Positions 26,468-35,304 of a stretch of DNA of 64,000 nucleotides are shown piece by piece. The notes beneath the pieces were generated by a model. It was not told the origin of the DNA. It worked only from the letters and a program-made list of their open reading frames with translations, and did no database searches. Source of the DNA: Bacteroidota bacterium (GTDB lineage: Bacteria; Bacteroidota; Bacteroidia; B-17B0; Aurantibacillaceae); the NCBI GenBank assembly GCA_018267475.1, contig JAFDYI010000024.1:1-64000 (forward strand), in the 5' to 3' direction. The position numbers and the translations under genes are program-made. Each line of letters begins with the position of its first letter. The first letter of the stretch is position 1.

Positions 26468-26475
26468 TACCTTTG
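26468..26475 (+). promoter_or_regulatory. -7 element TACCTTTG, 4 nt before the DUF6660 gene
   Basis: Consensus box immediately before the ATG of the metal-resistance operon. Suggests a leaderless mRNA. Confidence 0.6.
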
Positions 26476-26479
26476 TCGC

Positions 26480-26791
26480 ATGAGATGGTTGGCTATCTTT
26501 TTTAGTGTTTATTTACTTGGCTTGTCGGTATTGCCTTGCCGAGATAAAGAAGATTGTAACGAAAAACAACAAGCCACCATCACAGCCAATCACCTGCACC
26601 ATAATAATGAACCGGAACGCTGCTCGCCTTTTTGCATGTGCTCTTGTTGCGACCAATCTATTACTCATATTTTTTACCCTACGGTCTTGCATACGATAAC
26701 TTTTGCTTCTGCGTACCAATTTCTTTCATACACCTACTCTTCCACCCCCGAAGTTTATTTTTCTATTTGGCAACCGCCAAAAATCGCTTAG
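26480..26791 (+). CDS. DUF6660-like small Cys/His-rich exported protein
   Basis: 103-residue protein with a signal-peptide-like N-terminus (MRWLAIFFSVYLLGLSVLPC) and a metal-binding look: HLHHNN (42-47) and CSPFCMCSCC (53-62). Small proteins of this pattern commonly precede CusA/CzcA genes in Bacteroidetes and are probably periplasmic metal binders or sensors. First gene of the second efflux operon, 92 nt before the pump. The function is inferred from context; no enzyme motif is present. Confidence 0.7.
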   Translation: MRWLAIFFSVYLLGLSVLPCRDKEDCNEKQQATITANHLHHNNEPERCSPFCMCSCCDQSITHIFYPTVLHTITFASAYQFLSYTYSSTPEVYFSIWQPPKIA

Positions 26792-26883
26792 TGATTTTAT
26801 TATTTCTGTAATCAGAAAGTAAAAAGTGCTGCGCTTAAACAAAGCGTGTTGTGCTTATGTATTCATCTCACTAATAAAAAAAC

Positions 26884-29800
26884 ATGTTAGAAAAAATCAT
26901 TGCGTTTAGCATAAAAAACAAGCTTATTATTTTGCTTGCAACGGCCGCCCTTATTGTATGGGGAATATGGAGTGCTACTAAATTACCTATTGATGCCGTT
27001 CCGGATATTACCAGCAATCAAGTACAAATTATAACCACCTGCCCTACCCTTGCCGGGCAAGAAGTAGAACAACTGGTAAGCTACCCAATAGAGCAAGGCA
27101 TGGCTAACCTTCCTGATTTAGAAGAGTTGCGAAGTGTGTCGCGCTTTGGACTATCGGTTATTACTCTTGTCTTTAACGACAAAACCGACATTTATTTTGC
27201 CCGACAACTTATCAACGAAAAGCTAAAAGAAGTAGAAAAAAAAATACCGGCCAATATAGGAACGCCGGAGCTGGCCCCTGTAAGCACCGGGCTGGGTGAA
27301 GTATATCAATATCTTTTGCGCGCTAAAAAAGGCAGCGAAAAAAAATATACGGCAATGGATTTGCGCACCTTGCAAGATTGGATAGTAGCACGCCAATTAT
27401 ATGGAACACCGGGCGTTGCCGAAGTGAACAGTTTTGGAGGGGCACTGAAGCAGTACGAAGTATCTATCAACCCCAACAAACTACAAGCCATGAATGTAAG
27501 CATAGCCGAAATTTTTTCTGCTTTAGAAAAAAACAACGAAAATACCGGCGGAGCTTACATCGATAAAAAGCCAAATGCTTATTTCATAAGAAGTCTTGGG
27601 CTTATTCACTCGTTTGAAGATATAAAAAACATAGCCGTAAAAAACAACCCAAATGGCATTCCTATACTTATAAAGGATGTTGCCCAAGTAGGCCTGGGTA
27701 AAGCTACCCCGTATGGAGCTATGACCTACGAAGGAAACGAAGAAGTGGTGGGCGGCATTGTAATGATGCTAAAAGGTGCTAACGGAGCAGAGGTAGTAAA
27801 CCGTATTAAAGAAAAAATGCAACAAATAAAAACATCACTCCCTAAAGATGTTGTGATAGAACCCTTTTTAGATAGAACCGATTTAATAAAAAGAGCCATA
27901 TCAACCGTAGAAAAAAATTTAATAGAAGGAGCCCTTATTGTTTTATTTGTACTGGTTTTGTTTTTGGGCAGCATACGCTCCGGCCTTATTGTAGCCTCTG
28001 TAATACCTCTATCTATGCTTTTTGCTTTAGGCCTTATGAACGTGTTTCAGGTGTCGGCCAATCTTATGAGCTTAGGGGCTATAGATTTTGGCTTATTGGT
28101 GGACGGAACCATCATCATAGTAGAGGCAACCATGCATCATTTAGGGTTAAGAAAAACAAGTTTTATTCTATCTCAAAAGGAAATAGATGCCGAAGTGCTG
28201 CAATCGGCTTCTAAGATACGAAAGAGCGCTGCCTTTGGAGAAATTATTATTTTATTGGTGTATATCCCTATCCTTACGCTAGTTGGTATAGAGGGGAAAA
28301 TGTTTCGCCCTATGGCTCAAACGGTAGGCTTTGCCATAGTGGGGGCTTTAATTTTATCGCTTACCTACGTACCGATTGCGTGCGCTTTATTTTTGCAAAA
28401 AAAGCCCTCAATCAAAAAAAACAAAAGTGAAGCTTTTATTCTTTTTTTACAGAAAACATATACCCCTCTTTTAGAAAAAGCCATTCAGTTAAAAAAAGAA
28501 GTGCTGGCTGCAACCTTCCTTTTGCTTATAACCGCTGTGCTTATTTTTTCAAAAATAGGAGGCGAATTTATGCCCGTTTTGCAAGAAGGCGATTTTGCTT
28601 TTCATTGCATTCTCCCACAAGGTACTTCTATTTCGCAAAGTGTAGAAACCTCTATGCAAGCCATGCGGTTAATAAAAGAATTTGATGAAGTAAAAATGGT
28701 AGTAGGGAAAACAGGAAGTGCCGAAATACCTACTGACCCCATGCCTCCTGAAGCTACCGATATGATTATTGTACTAAAACCTGTTGATGAATGGAAACGA
28801 AAAATATCTTACAATGAGCTGGCCGACGAAATACTACAAAAAATATCGGTTATTCCCGGCGTGTTTTTTGAAAAAAGCCAACCGATACAAATGCGTTTTA
28901 ACGAACTAATGACCGGCGTAAAACAAGATGTGGCTATAAAAATATTTGGAGAAAACTTAGACACACTATACGCTTATGCAAAAAAAACACACCATACTAT
29001 TAAAAATATACAAGGAGTAAGCGAAGCCAATATAGAACGGGTAGAAGGGCTTCCTCAAATTGTCATAAAATACCACCGAAATCAAATAGCTAACTATGGG
29101 CTAAACATTGAATACATAAACAACTTGGTGCGCACCGCTTTTGCAGGAAAAAAAGCAGGAGTTGTTTTTGAAAACGAGAGAAGGTTTGACTTGGTGTTGC
29201 GCCTAGATAGCAACTACAGAAACAGCATAGAGCATGTAAACCAATTATATGTTTCCTTAGCCGATGGAACGCAAATACCTTTATCGCAATTAGCCGAAAT
29301 AAGCACAGAAATAGGGCCGGCTCAAATAAGTAGAGAGCAGGGAAAAAGAAGAATTGTAATTGGCTTGAATGTAAAAGGAAATGATGTTACGAATGTAGTG
29401 CAAGCTATTCAAGAAAAACTAAATCAATCGGTTACTCTTCCGGAGGGCTATTACTACACCTATGGAGGTACTTTTAAAAATATGCAAGAAGCCAACAAAA
29501 GATTAAGCGTTGCTTTACCCATAGCTTTAATTCTTATTTTTATTTTATTGTATTTTACCTTTCATTCAGCCGGTCAAGCTTTTTTAGTTTTTACAGCAGT
29601 GCCTATGAGTGCCATAGGGGGTATTTTTGCGTTAAGCCTGCGCAGTATGTCGTTCAGTATTTCGGCTGGCATTGGCTTTATTGCCTTATTTGGTGTAGCT
29701 GTACTAAACGGTATTGTGTTGATAAGCACTTTTAATCAATTAGAAAAAGAAGGCATGGCCGATGCTGTTGAACGCATAAAAGAAGGAACAAAAATCAGGC

Positions 29801-31230
29801 TGCGCCCGGTACTAATGACGGCAACCGTAGCTTCTTTAGGCTTTTTGCCCATGGCTTTATCTAGCGGTGCCGGAGCAGAGGTTCAAAAGCCACTAGCAAC
29901 CGTAGTAATAGGAGGGCTGCTTAGTGCTACTTGTCTTACGTTGTTCGTGTTGCCTTTGCTGTATCTCCTTTTTTCAAAAAAAGAAAAAATAAAAACACCT
30001 GCTTCCTCTCTTGTTATTTTAGCATTTTTTTTGTTTGCTGTCAATACTTCGCATGCTCAAACAAAGAGTATATCTGTTGAAGAAGCTATTAAAACAGCTC
30101 AACAAAATAATTTAAGAATAAAAGCACAAGACCTAAACGTGCAGGCCGCAAAAGTCATAAAAAAGACTGCATTTGAATTGCCTAAAACTGCTTTTAATAC
30201 GCAATTAGGACAATACAACAGCATCAATCAAGACAAGGGTTTTTCTATCATACAAAACATTCCGTTTCCTTCTTATTTTTCAGAAAAGGCTCTTTTATAC
30301 AAAGAAGAAATAAAAAAAAGTGATTTAGAAAAACGAGTGGTAGAAAACGAAATACGGAGCCAGGTTCGGTATCTTTTTTATCAACTGCAATACCTGCAAC
30401 AGGTAAAAAAAACATTACAATCGTTAGACAGTTTATACTCTAATCTTGAAAAAGCAGCCGGCTTGCGTTACCAATTAGGCGAAACCAACTTGTTAGAAAA
30501 AGCTACCGCAGACGCAAAACGAGGTCAGTTTTCTATTTTATGGCAAAAAAACGAAACCGATATTTTTAATTTTTATGCTTCTCTAAAAAACATGATGAAT
30601 ACAAAAGATGATTTTGATTTAGATACAAATTATAGTCCTGTTTTTGTTACAGATTCCTTAGCCCTATCTCTTGCCGAAAACAATGTTTCTCTAAAAGTAT
30701 TGCAGCAACAAGCCTTTCTTATAGGGCAAGCCAAAAGAGTAGAAACCGCTTCTGCCCTACCCGATTTTACCATTGGATATTTTAACCAATCGCTTATTGG
30801 CACACAAATAATTAACGGCTCCGATATCTATTTTGATGGAAGCAAGCGATTTCAGGGGCTTAACGTGGGTGTAAATATCCCGGTTTCTTTTTTTAGCAAT
30901 ATAGCAAAAGTAAAATCATTAGACTACAAAAAACAATCGGCAATAAAAGAAATTGAAAATGAAAAAAACACCTTGCAAACACAGATACAAAACGCATACA
31001 AGCAATATAAACAAGCTCTAAGCCAATACCAGTACTATAAAACGCACGGATTGACTTATGCTAAAACGATTATGCAAACCGCCTCTTTATCTCTAAAAAC
31101 AGGAAACATCCATTACATAGAATATTTACAAGCACTGCAAACGGCTACGGATATACAAATGGCTTATTTGCAAAGCATCAATCAAATCAACCAATCTACT
31201 GTTCAAATTAATTTTTTAATAAACAATTAA
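26884..31230 (+). CDS. CzcA-type RND metal pump fused to a C-terminal TolC/CzcC-like domain
   Basis: A 1448-residue fusion. Residues 1 to about 1030 are a complete heavy-metal RND pump with N-terminal helix, DFGLLVDGTIIIVEA in TM4 (D401, D407, E414 relay acids) and a full second half. A segment SSLVILAFFLFAVNTSHAQ (about 1040-1058) then looks like an intact signal peptide, followed by about 390 residues of outer-membrane efflux protein with helical repeats (EEAIKTAQQNNLRIKAQDL). Such fusions are known in Bacteroidetes. A pump anchored in the inner membrane cannot itself span the outer membrane unless the tail is cleaved or the linker is used differently. The motif favours Co/Zn/Cd/Ni. Confidence 0.9.
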   Translation: MLEKIIAFSIKNKLIILLATAALIVWGIWSATKLPIDAVPDITSNQVQIITTCPTLAGQEVEQLVSYPIEQGMANLPDLEELRSVSRFGLSVITLVFNDKTDIYFARQLINEKLKEVEKKIPANIGTPELAPVSTGLGEVYQYLLRAKKGSEKKYTAMDLRTLQDWIVARQLYGTPGVAEVNSFGGALKQYEVSINPNKLQAMNVSIAEIFSALEKNNENTGGAYIDKKPNAYFIRSLGLIHSFEDIKNIAVKNNPNGIPILIKDVAQVGLGKATPYGAMTYEGNEEVVGGIVMMLKGANGAEVVNRIKEKMQQIKTSLPKDVVIEPFLDRTDLIKRAISTVEKNLIEGALIVLFVLVLFLGSIRSGLIVASVIPLSMLFALGLMNVFQVSANLMSLGAIDFGLLVDGTIIIVEATMHHLGLRKTSFILSQKEIDAEVLQSASKIRKSAAFGEIIILLVYIPILTLVGIEGKMFRPMAQTVGFAIVGALILSLTYVPIACALFLQKKPSIKKNKSEAFILFLQKTYTPLLEKAIQLKKEVLAATFLLLITAVLIFSKIGGEFMPVLQEGDFAFHCILPQGTSISQSVETSMQAMRLIKEFDEVKMVVGKTGSAEIPTDPMPPEATDMIIVLKPVDEWKRKISYNELADEILQKISVIPGVFFEKSQPIQMRFNELMTGVKQDVAIKIFGENLDTLYAYAKKTHHTIKNIQGVSEANIERVEGLPQIVIKYHRNQIANYGLNIEYINNLVRTAFAGKKAGVVFENERRFDLVLRLDSNYRNSIEHVNQLYVSLADGTQIPLSQLAEISTEIGPAQISREQGKRRIVIGLNVKGNDVTNVVQAIQEKLNQSVTLPEGYYYTYGGTFKNMQEANKRLSVALPIALILIFILLYFTFHSAGQAFLVFTAVPMSAIGGIFALSLRSMSFSISAGIGFIALFGVAVLNGIVLISTFNQLEKEGMADAVERIKEGTKIRLRPVLMTATVASLGFLPMALSSGAGAEVQKPLATVVIGGLLSATCLTLFVLPLLYLLFSKKEKIKTPASSLVILAFFLFAVNTSHAQTKSISVEEAIKTAQQNNLRIKAQDLNVQAAKVIKKTAFELPKTAFNTQLGQYNSINQDKGFSIIQNIPFPSYFSEKALLYKEEIKKSDLEKRVVENEIRSQVRYLFYQLQYLQQVKKTLQSLDSLYSNLEKAAGLRYQLGETNLLEKATADAKRGQFSILWQKNETDIFNFYASLKNMMNTKDDFDLDTNYSPVFVTDSLALSLAENNVSLKVLQQQAFLIGQAKRVETASALPDFTIGYFNQSLIGTQIINGSDIYFDGSKRFQGLNVGVNIPVSFFSNIAKVKSLDYKKQSAIKEIENEKNTLQTQIQNAYKQYKQALSQYQYYKTHGLTYAKTIMQTASLSLKTGNIHYIEYLQALQTATDIQMAYLQSINQINQSTVQINFLINN

Positions 31231-31242
31231 AATACATCAAAA

Positions 31243-32406
31243 ATGAAAAATCACTTTTTTTTAATAAGCAGCGTAATCCTTTTATATTCATGCCACAGCA
31301 ACAAAAGCACAGAAAGCACTCTACTATCTACTCCGATTAGTGAAAACACCAGCACCTATCTTACAGAGGAGCAAATGAAATCCATACAAATAGAGCTAAG
31401 TAGTATAGAAAAAAAACAGTTAGGCGCTTCGATAAAAGCAAACGGCATATTAAAAGTACCCAATCAAAACAAGGCAAGCGTTACTACACTAATAGGAGGA
31501 GTTGTAAATTCTTTATTAGTTCAAAGCGGAAGCACGATAAAACAAGGGCAGCTGCTTGCCACTATAGCAAACCCTTCTTTTGTAACTATGCAAGAAGATT
31601 TTTTAAACACCAATACGAAAATAGAATTAGCTCAAACGGAGCTTACGCGCCAAAAAAATATGCAACAAGGGAACGCCGGTTCCTTAAAAAATGTTCAAAT
31701 AGCCGAAACAGAACTAAAACTGTTGCAAATAAAAAAAATGAGTTTAAAAAAACAATTAGAGTTAATTGGAATCAATACTCAAAACATCTCCGCAAATAAC
31801 ATTCAATCCAACCTCAGTATTGTTAGCCCTATTGGCGGTTCTGTAAACAAAGTGCTTGTAAATATCGGCTCTTACGTTGATGCCAACAGCCCTATTGCGG
31901 AAATAGTAGATAACAACCAGTTGCATCTGTATTTATATGTATATGAAAAAGATTTCTTACAGTTAAAAGAAAACCAAACCGTTCATTTTACTCTTACCAA
32001 CAACCCGGTAAAGGAGTATGATGCTACCATTTTCAATATATCCAATACATTTGAAGACAATACCAAATCTATTGCCATACACGCCGCCATACAGGGAGAT
32101 AAAAAGGGCTTAATAGACGGTATGAGCGCTACGGCCGTAATTAGCTTAGCAAAAAACACCATCGATGCGGTACCCTCAAGCGCTATTATAAATCAAGATG
32201 GAAAAGAATACATTTTTGTGGTGAGCAAAAAAGAAAACCATAATACTTTTTTTGAAAAAATACCCATACGGAAAGGGGTGAGCGAAGTAGGATACAGCGA
32301 AATTACGTTATTACAAGAAATACCTCCAAAAAGCCAAATAGTAAGCAAGGGAGCTTTTTTTATTTTTTCGAAAATGAACGAAAATAACCACGAACACAAC
32401 CCCTAA
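31243..32406 (+). CDS. RND efflux adaptor lipoprotein (CusB/CzcB-like)
   Basis: 387-residue periplasmic adaptor. Lipoprotein signal with lipobox LYSC (Cys about residue 17), first sandwich half VTTLIGGVVNSLLVQSGSTI, a helical hairpin (about 110-190), second half SIVSPIGGSVNKVLVNIGSY, beta-barrel with LYVYEKDFLQL, and a membrane-proximal C-terminus. It follows the fused pump by 12 nt and completes a pump plus adaptor pair, with the channel supplied by the fusion. No downstream metal-binding domain is present. Confidence 0.88.
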   Translation: MKNHFFLISSVILLYSCHSNKSTESTLLSTPISENTSTYLTEEQMKSIQIELSSIEKKQLGASIKANGILKVPNQNKASVTTLIGGVVNSLLVQSGSTIKQGQLLATIANPSFVTMQEDFLNTNTKIELAQTELTRQKNMQQGNAGSLKNVQIAETELKLLQIKKMSLKKQLELIGINTQNISANNIQSNLSIVSPIGGSVNKVLVNIGSYVDANSPIAEIVDNNQLHLYLYVYEKDFLQLKENQTVHFTLTNNPVKEYDATIFNISNTFEDNTKSIAIHAAIQGDKKGLIDGMSATAVISLAKNTIDAVPSSAIINQDGKEYIFVVSKKENHNTFFEKIPIRKGVSEVGYSEITLLQEIPPKSQIVSKGAFFIFSKMNENNHEHNP

Positions 32407-32429
32407 AACAAAAAAAACTACTTAGCACA

Positions 32430-33032
32430 CTACACCAATTTAGCCCTGCTTAGCACTTCCGCAATGTTAGAGTAGGTGTTGTGCATCATACTGTGTATTT
32501 GCGTTTTATTTTTCCAGCTTACTTCAGTAATTCCTTCTTCTTTTTGGGGTACTAAGTTCATCTCGTTGCAAAGCATGTGGTACCAGTATGTTTTTTTTAA
32601 AACCCACTTATCGCCCAATAAATAAACGTGATAACTGTTCGTTAAAAAATTCTGAAGTTTAATATCCTGCAAACCACATTCTTCTTGACATTCGCGTACG
32701 GCAGCTTGTTCGGGCTTCTCGCCTTTATCCAGTTTCCCTTTGGGCAAATCCCATTTGTTATGCCTAAAAATAAAAAGGTATTGATTTTGCTCATTTTTTA
32801 TTAAGCCTCCGGCAGCCTCAATTACCGTGAATTGTGCAGCAAAAGTTTCAAAATCATTGGATATATTATTACAGCACACATATATATCTTCTTCTAGTTT
32901 TTTTATTTTTTCAAATAAAAAAGCAGCATCAAAAAGAATTATTTTTTTGTTTTCATAGCTGCTTTTCGCGCTTTTATCTATAAAAATAAGAGCGTAATTG
33001 TTAAAATGCACCGTAACGTTTCTTTTGTTCAT
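32430..33032 (-). CDS. Nudix hydrolase with N-terminal extension
   Basis: 200-residue protein from the ATG at 33032 (MNKRNVTVHFN). The Nudix box G-x5-E-x7-REx2EE-x-G is complete in GKLDKGEKPEQAAVRECQEE plus CGLQ. An N-terminal domain of about 70 residues precedes it. Members hydrolyse nucleoside diphosphate derivatives; the substrate here is unknown. A longer reading from 33131 would run through the divergent pyrE promoter and coding start and is rejected. The gene diverges from pyrE. Confidence 0.85.
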   Translation of the reverse strand: MNKRNVTVHFNNYALIFIDKSAKSSYENKKIILFDAAFLFEKIKKLEEDIYVCCNNISNDFETFAAQFTVIEAAGGLIKNEQNQYLFIFRHNKWDLPKGKLDKGEKPEQAAVRECQEECGLQDIKLQNFLTNSYHVYLLGDKWVLKKTYWYHMLCNEMNLVPQKEEGITEVSWKNKTQIHSMMHNTYSNIAEVLSRAKLV

Positions 33033-33063
33033 AATTTCGTTTTTTAATCGTTGTAAGTCGTTG

Positions 33064-33071
33064 TATCTTTG
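33064..33071 (+). promoter_or_regulatory. -7 element TATCTTTG, 4 nt before pyrE
   Basis: Consensus -7 box whose end lies 4 nt before the pyrE ATG. It decides the start at 33076 over an in-frame upstream ATG at 32998. Confidence 0.6.
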
Positions 33072-33075
33072 CCGC

Positions 33076-33735
33076 ATGACAAAGCATACTGATTCCGCGT
33101 TTAAAGTTGCGGAATATTTATTACAAATCAAAGCCGTAAAATTACAACCTCAAACCCCTTACACTTGGGCCAGCGGTTGGAAGTCGCCTATTTATTGCGA
33201 CAACAGATTAACCCTTTCGTTTCCAAAAATTCGTACTTATATACGCCAACAGTTTTGCGAAACTATTTTAGAAAAATTTGGCAAACCCGATGTCATCGCC
33301 GGGGTAGCTACAGGAGGCATCGCCATAGGCGCGTTGGTAGCCCAAGACTTAGGCTTGCCTTTTGTATATGTACGCAGCGATGCTAAAAAGCACGGACTTA
33401 CCAATCAGATAGAAGGATATGCGGAGAAAGGGCAAAGCGTTATAGTAATAGAAGACCTTATTAGCACCGGAGGCAGCAGTCTAAAAGCGGTAGAAGCCTT
33501 ACGTCAAGCAGGTTTGCAAGTAAAAGGGCTTATATCCATTTTTACCTACGATTTTGAAACTGCCGAAAAAGCATTCAAAAATGCAAAGTGCATCGCTCAT
33601 TCCCTGTGCAACTACCACTCTCTTATAGAGCAGGCATTGAAAGAAAATTACATTGATGAGTTGGCGGTGGCCTCTTTAAAAAAGTGGCGCGAAGACCCCG
33701 AACATTGGCAGCCCACCGAAAATGCTTCCCTTTAA
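33076..33735 (+). CDS. pyrE: Orotate phosphoribosyltransferase (PyrE)
   Basis: Joins orotate and PRPP to make orotidine monophosphate in pyrimidine synthesis. 219 residues with the phosphoribosyltransferase core: the substrate segment WASGWKSPIYCDNRLTLS, GVATGGIAIGALVAQ, and the PRPP-binding motif VIVIEDLISTGGSSLKAVEA. The ATG at 33076 follows a -7 box by 4 nt. It overlaps the arginase-family gene by 14 nt. pyrF, which acts next in the pathway, is 2.8 kb downstream on the same strand. Confidence 0.95.
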   Translation: MTKHTDSAFKVAEYLLQIKAVKLQPQTPYTWASGWKSPIYCDNRLTLSFPKIRTYIRQQFCETILEKFGKPDVIAGVATGGIAIGALVAQDLGLPFVYVRSDAKKHGLTNQIEGYAEKGQSVIVIEDLISTGGSSLKAVEALRQAGLQVKGLISIFTYDFETAEKAFKNAKCIAHSLCNYHSLIEQALKENYIDELAVASLKKWREDPEHWQPTENASL

Positions 33736-34780
33736 GTACTACACACTAAAAGATATAAAGGAACGAACTAGAAGCCGCTATGGAGAATGTAAGGTGGGCG
33801 ACGTGATAGCTTGCCCTCCCTCAGCCGGCGAAGCCGAATCTTTTTTACAGCAAGCAACAGCGCCTTTTGTACTCATCGGCATCCCGGAAGATATTGGAGT
33901 GCGTGCCAACCTGGGGCGTCCGGGCGCACATACCGCATGGAAACCGGCTGTAGAAAACATCTTAAATCTGCAAAGCAACGATTTTTTAAATGCGAAAAAC
34001 CTACTGGTACTGGGCGAAGTAGAGCTAAGCGATTTAATGCAACAAGCACAGGCTTTTTCATCTAATAAAAACAAACACGAAGTAAGCAGTTTAAGAAAAT
34101 TAGTAGAATTGATAGATGCCCGTGTAGCAGCCATCATCGAAAAAATTGTAGCTGCAAAAAAAATACCCATTGTTGTGGGAGGCGGACACAACAACGCCTA
34201 CCCCATCATAAAAGCCACAAATGAAACCCTGCGAAAAGAAAACAAAACGCATGCAAGAGGCATTAACGTGCTTAACTGCGATGCCCACGCCGATTTTCGT
34301 GCCTTGGAGGGAAGGCATAGCGGCAATGGCTTTAGCTACGCATTTGAAGAAGGCGCTTTAGCTAAATATGCCGTGCTGGGCTTGCACGAACAGTACAATG
34401 CCCATAGCATTTTACAAAAATTTAATACCAACAAAAATCAACTATTGTACAAAAGTTACGAAGATATTTTTTTGCGAGAAAAAGAAACCTTTGCACAAGC
34501 ATTAGATGCTTGCATTGATTTTTGTAAAGATACTTTTTGTGGTGTAGAAATTGATTTAGACGCCATTACCAATGTGCCCAGTAGCGCACGTACCTCCTGC
34601 GGTATTTCTCCATTACAAGCACGACAATACGTATATAACTGCGCAAAAAAACTGCCCGCCGCCTATCTGCACATACCCGAAGGAGCCCCCGTGTTGGCTC
34701 ACCTAAAAGCCGATAACAAAACAGGTAAGCTAATAGCGTATCTGGTAAGTGATTTTATAAAAGGGTTTTTGGAAAAATAG
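33722..34780 (+). CDS. Arginase/ureohydrolase-family enzyme, formimidoylglutamase-like
   Basis: 352-residue binuclear manganese hydrolase. Metal motifs are GGGHNNAYP (His), NCDAHADFRALEGRHSG (Asp-x-His-x-Asp) and GVEIDLDAI (Asp-x-Asp). The N-terminal extension and the HSGNGFSYA insert resemble HutG-type formimidoylglutamases of Bacteroidetes more than arginase, but no other hut gene is nearby, so the substrate is unsure (agmatine or another guanidino compound is possible). It overlaps pyrE by 14 nt and shares its transcript. Confidence 0.82.
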   Translation: MLPFKYYTLKDIKERTRSRYGECKVGDVIACPPSAGEAESFLQQATAPFVLIGIPEDIGVRANLGRPGAHTAWKPAVENILNLQSNDFLNAKNLLVLGEVELSDLMQQAQAFSSNKNKHEVSSLRKLVELIDARVAAIIEKIVAAKKIPIVVGGGHNNAYPIIKATNETLRKENKTHARGINVLNCDAHADFRALEGRHSGNGFSYAFEEGALAKYAVLGLHEQYNAHSILQKFNTNKNQLLYKSYEDIFLREKETFAQALDACIDFCKDTFCGVEIDLDAITNVPSSARTSCGISPLQARQYVYNCAKKLPAAYLHIPEGAPVLAHLKADNKTGKLIAYLVSDFIKGFLEK

Positions 34781-34819
34781 CTGCTTAAAATCAACACTCC
34801 ACTTCTGTTTCCCCTATTC

Positions 34820-35209
34820 TTACGGCTTTAGCACCACCCCTTTAAATCGTATTTTTTGCGGGATAGGTGATGCATTGCTATACACTTCTACTATCCTATC
34901 TTGGCGGTCGTAGGTAGGCGCTGTGTCAAAAATAACCTCTATGGTTCCGTTTTTTTGTGGGGCGATAGGCTCTTTAGGAAAAACAACCGAGGTACAACTG
35001 CACTCTGCTTTTGCTTGTGTAATAATAAGCGCTTGATTTCCTTTGTTTGTAAAGGCGTAACGAAGATGCACCAACTCTCCTTTTTTTACAAAACCAAAAC
35101 TTTGTTTTGTTTTTTCAAATTTTAATTGAGGTTGCGCCAATGACGCATACATACAAAAAAAGAAAAAATATAAAAACAACACCTTGTTCACGCTTACGAA
35201 TTTACGCAT
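34820..35209 (-). CDS. DUF1573 protein, exported
   Basis: 129-residue protein with a signal peptide (ends near YASLAQPQ) followed by one Ig-like DUF1573 domain: FEKTKQSFGFVKKGELVHLRY, FTNKGNQALIITQAKAECSC, IAPQKNGTIEVIF and the closing RIVEVYSNASPIPQKIRFKG. Such domains are common in Bacteroidetes envelopes; role unknown. It converges on the pyrE-hutG unit and is divergent from the NamZ-like gene. Confidence 0.85.
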   Translation of the reverse strand: MRKFVSVNKVLFLYFFFFCMYASLAQPQLKFEKTKQSFGFVKKGELVHLRYAFTNKGNQALIITQAKAECSCTSVVFPKEPIAPQKNGTIEVIFDTAPTYDRQDRIVEVYSNASPIPQKIRFKGVVLKP

Positions 35210-35291
35210 TTTATACTTCTAAATACCGCTTCCTTTTTTAGAACTGTAAAAAAAACACATGCCTGATTAAAACTATGTGCTAAAGGACTAT

Positions 35292-35299
35292 TATATTTG
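35292..35299 (+). promoter_or_regulatory. -7 element TATATTTG, 5 nt before the NamZ-like gene
   Basis: Consensus -7 box ending 5 nt before the ATG. Suggests a leaderless start for the NamZ-pyrF transcript. Confidence 0.55.
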
Positions 35300-35304
35300 C
35301 GGAT

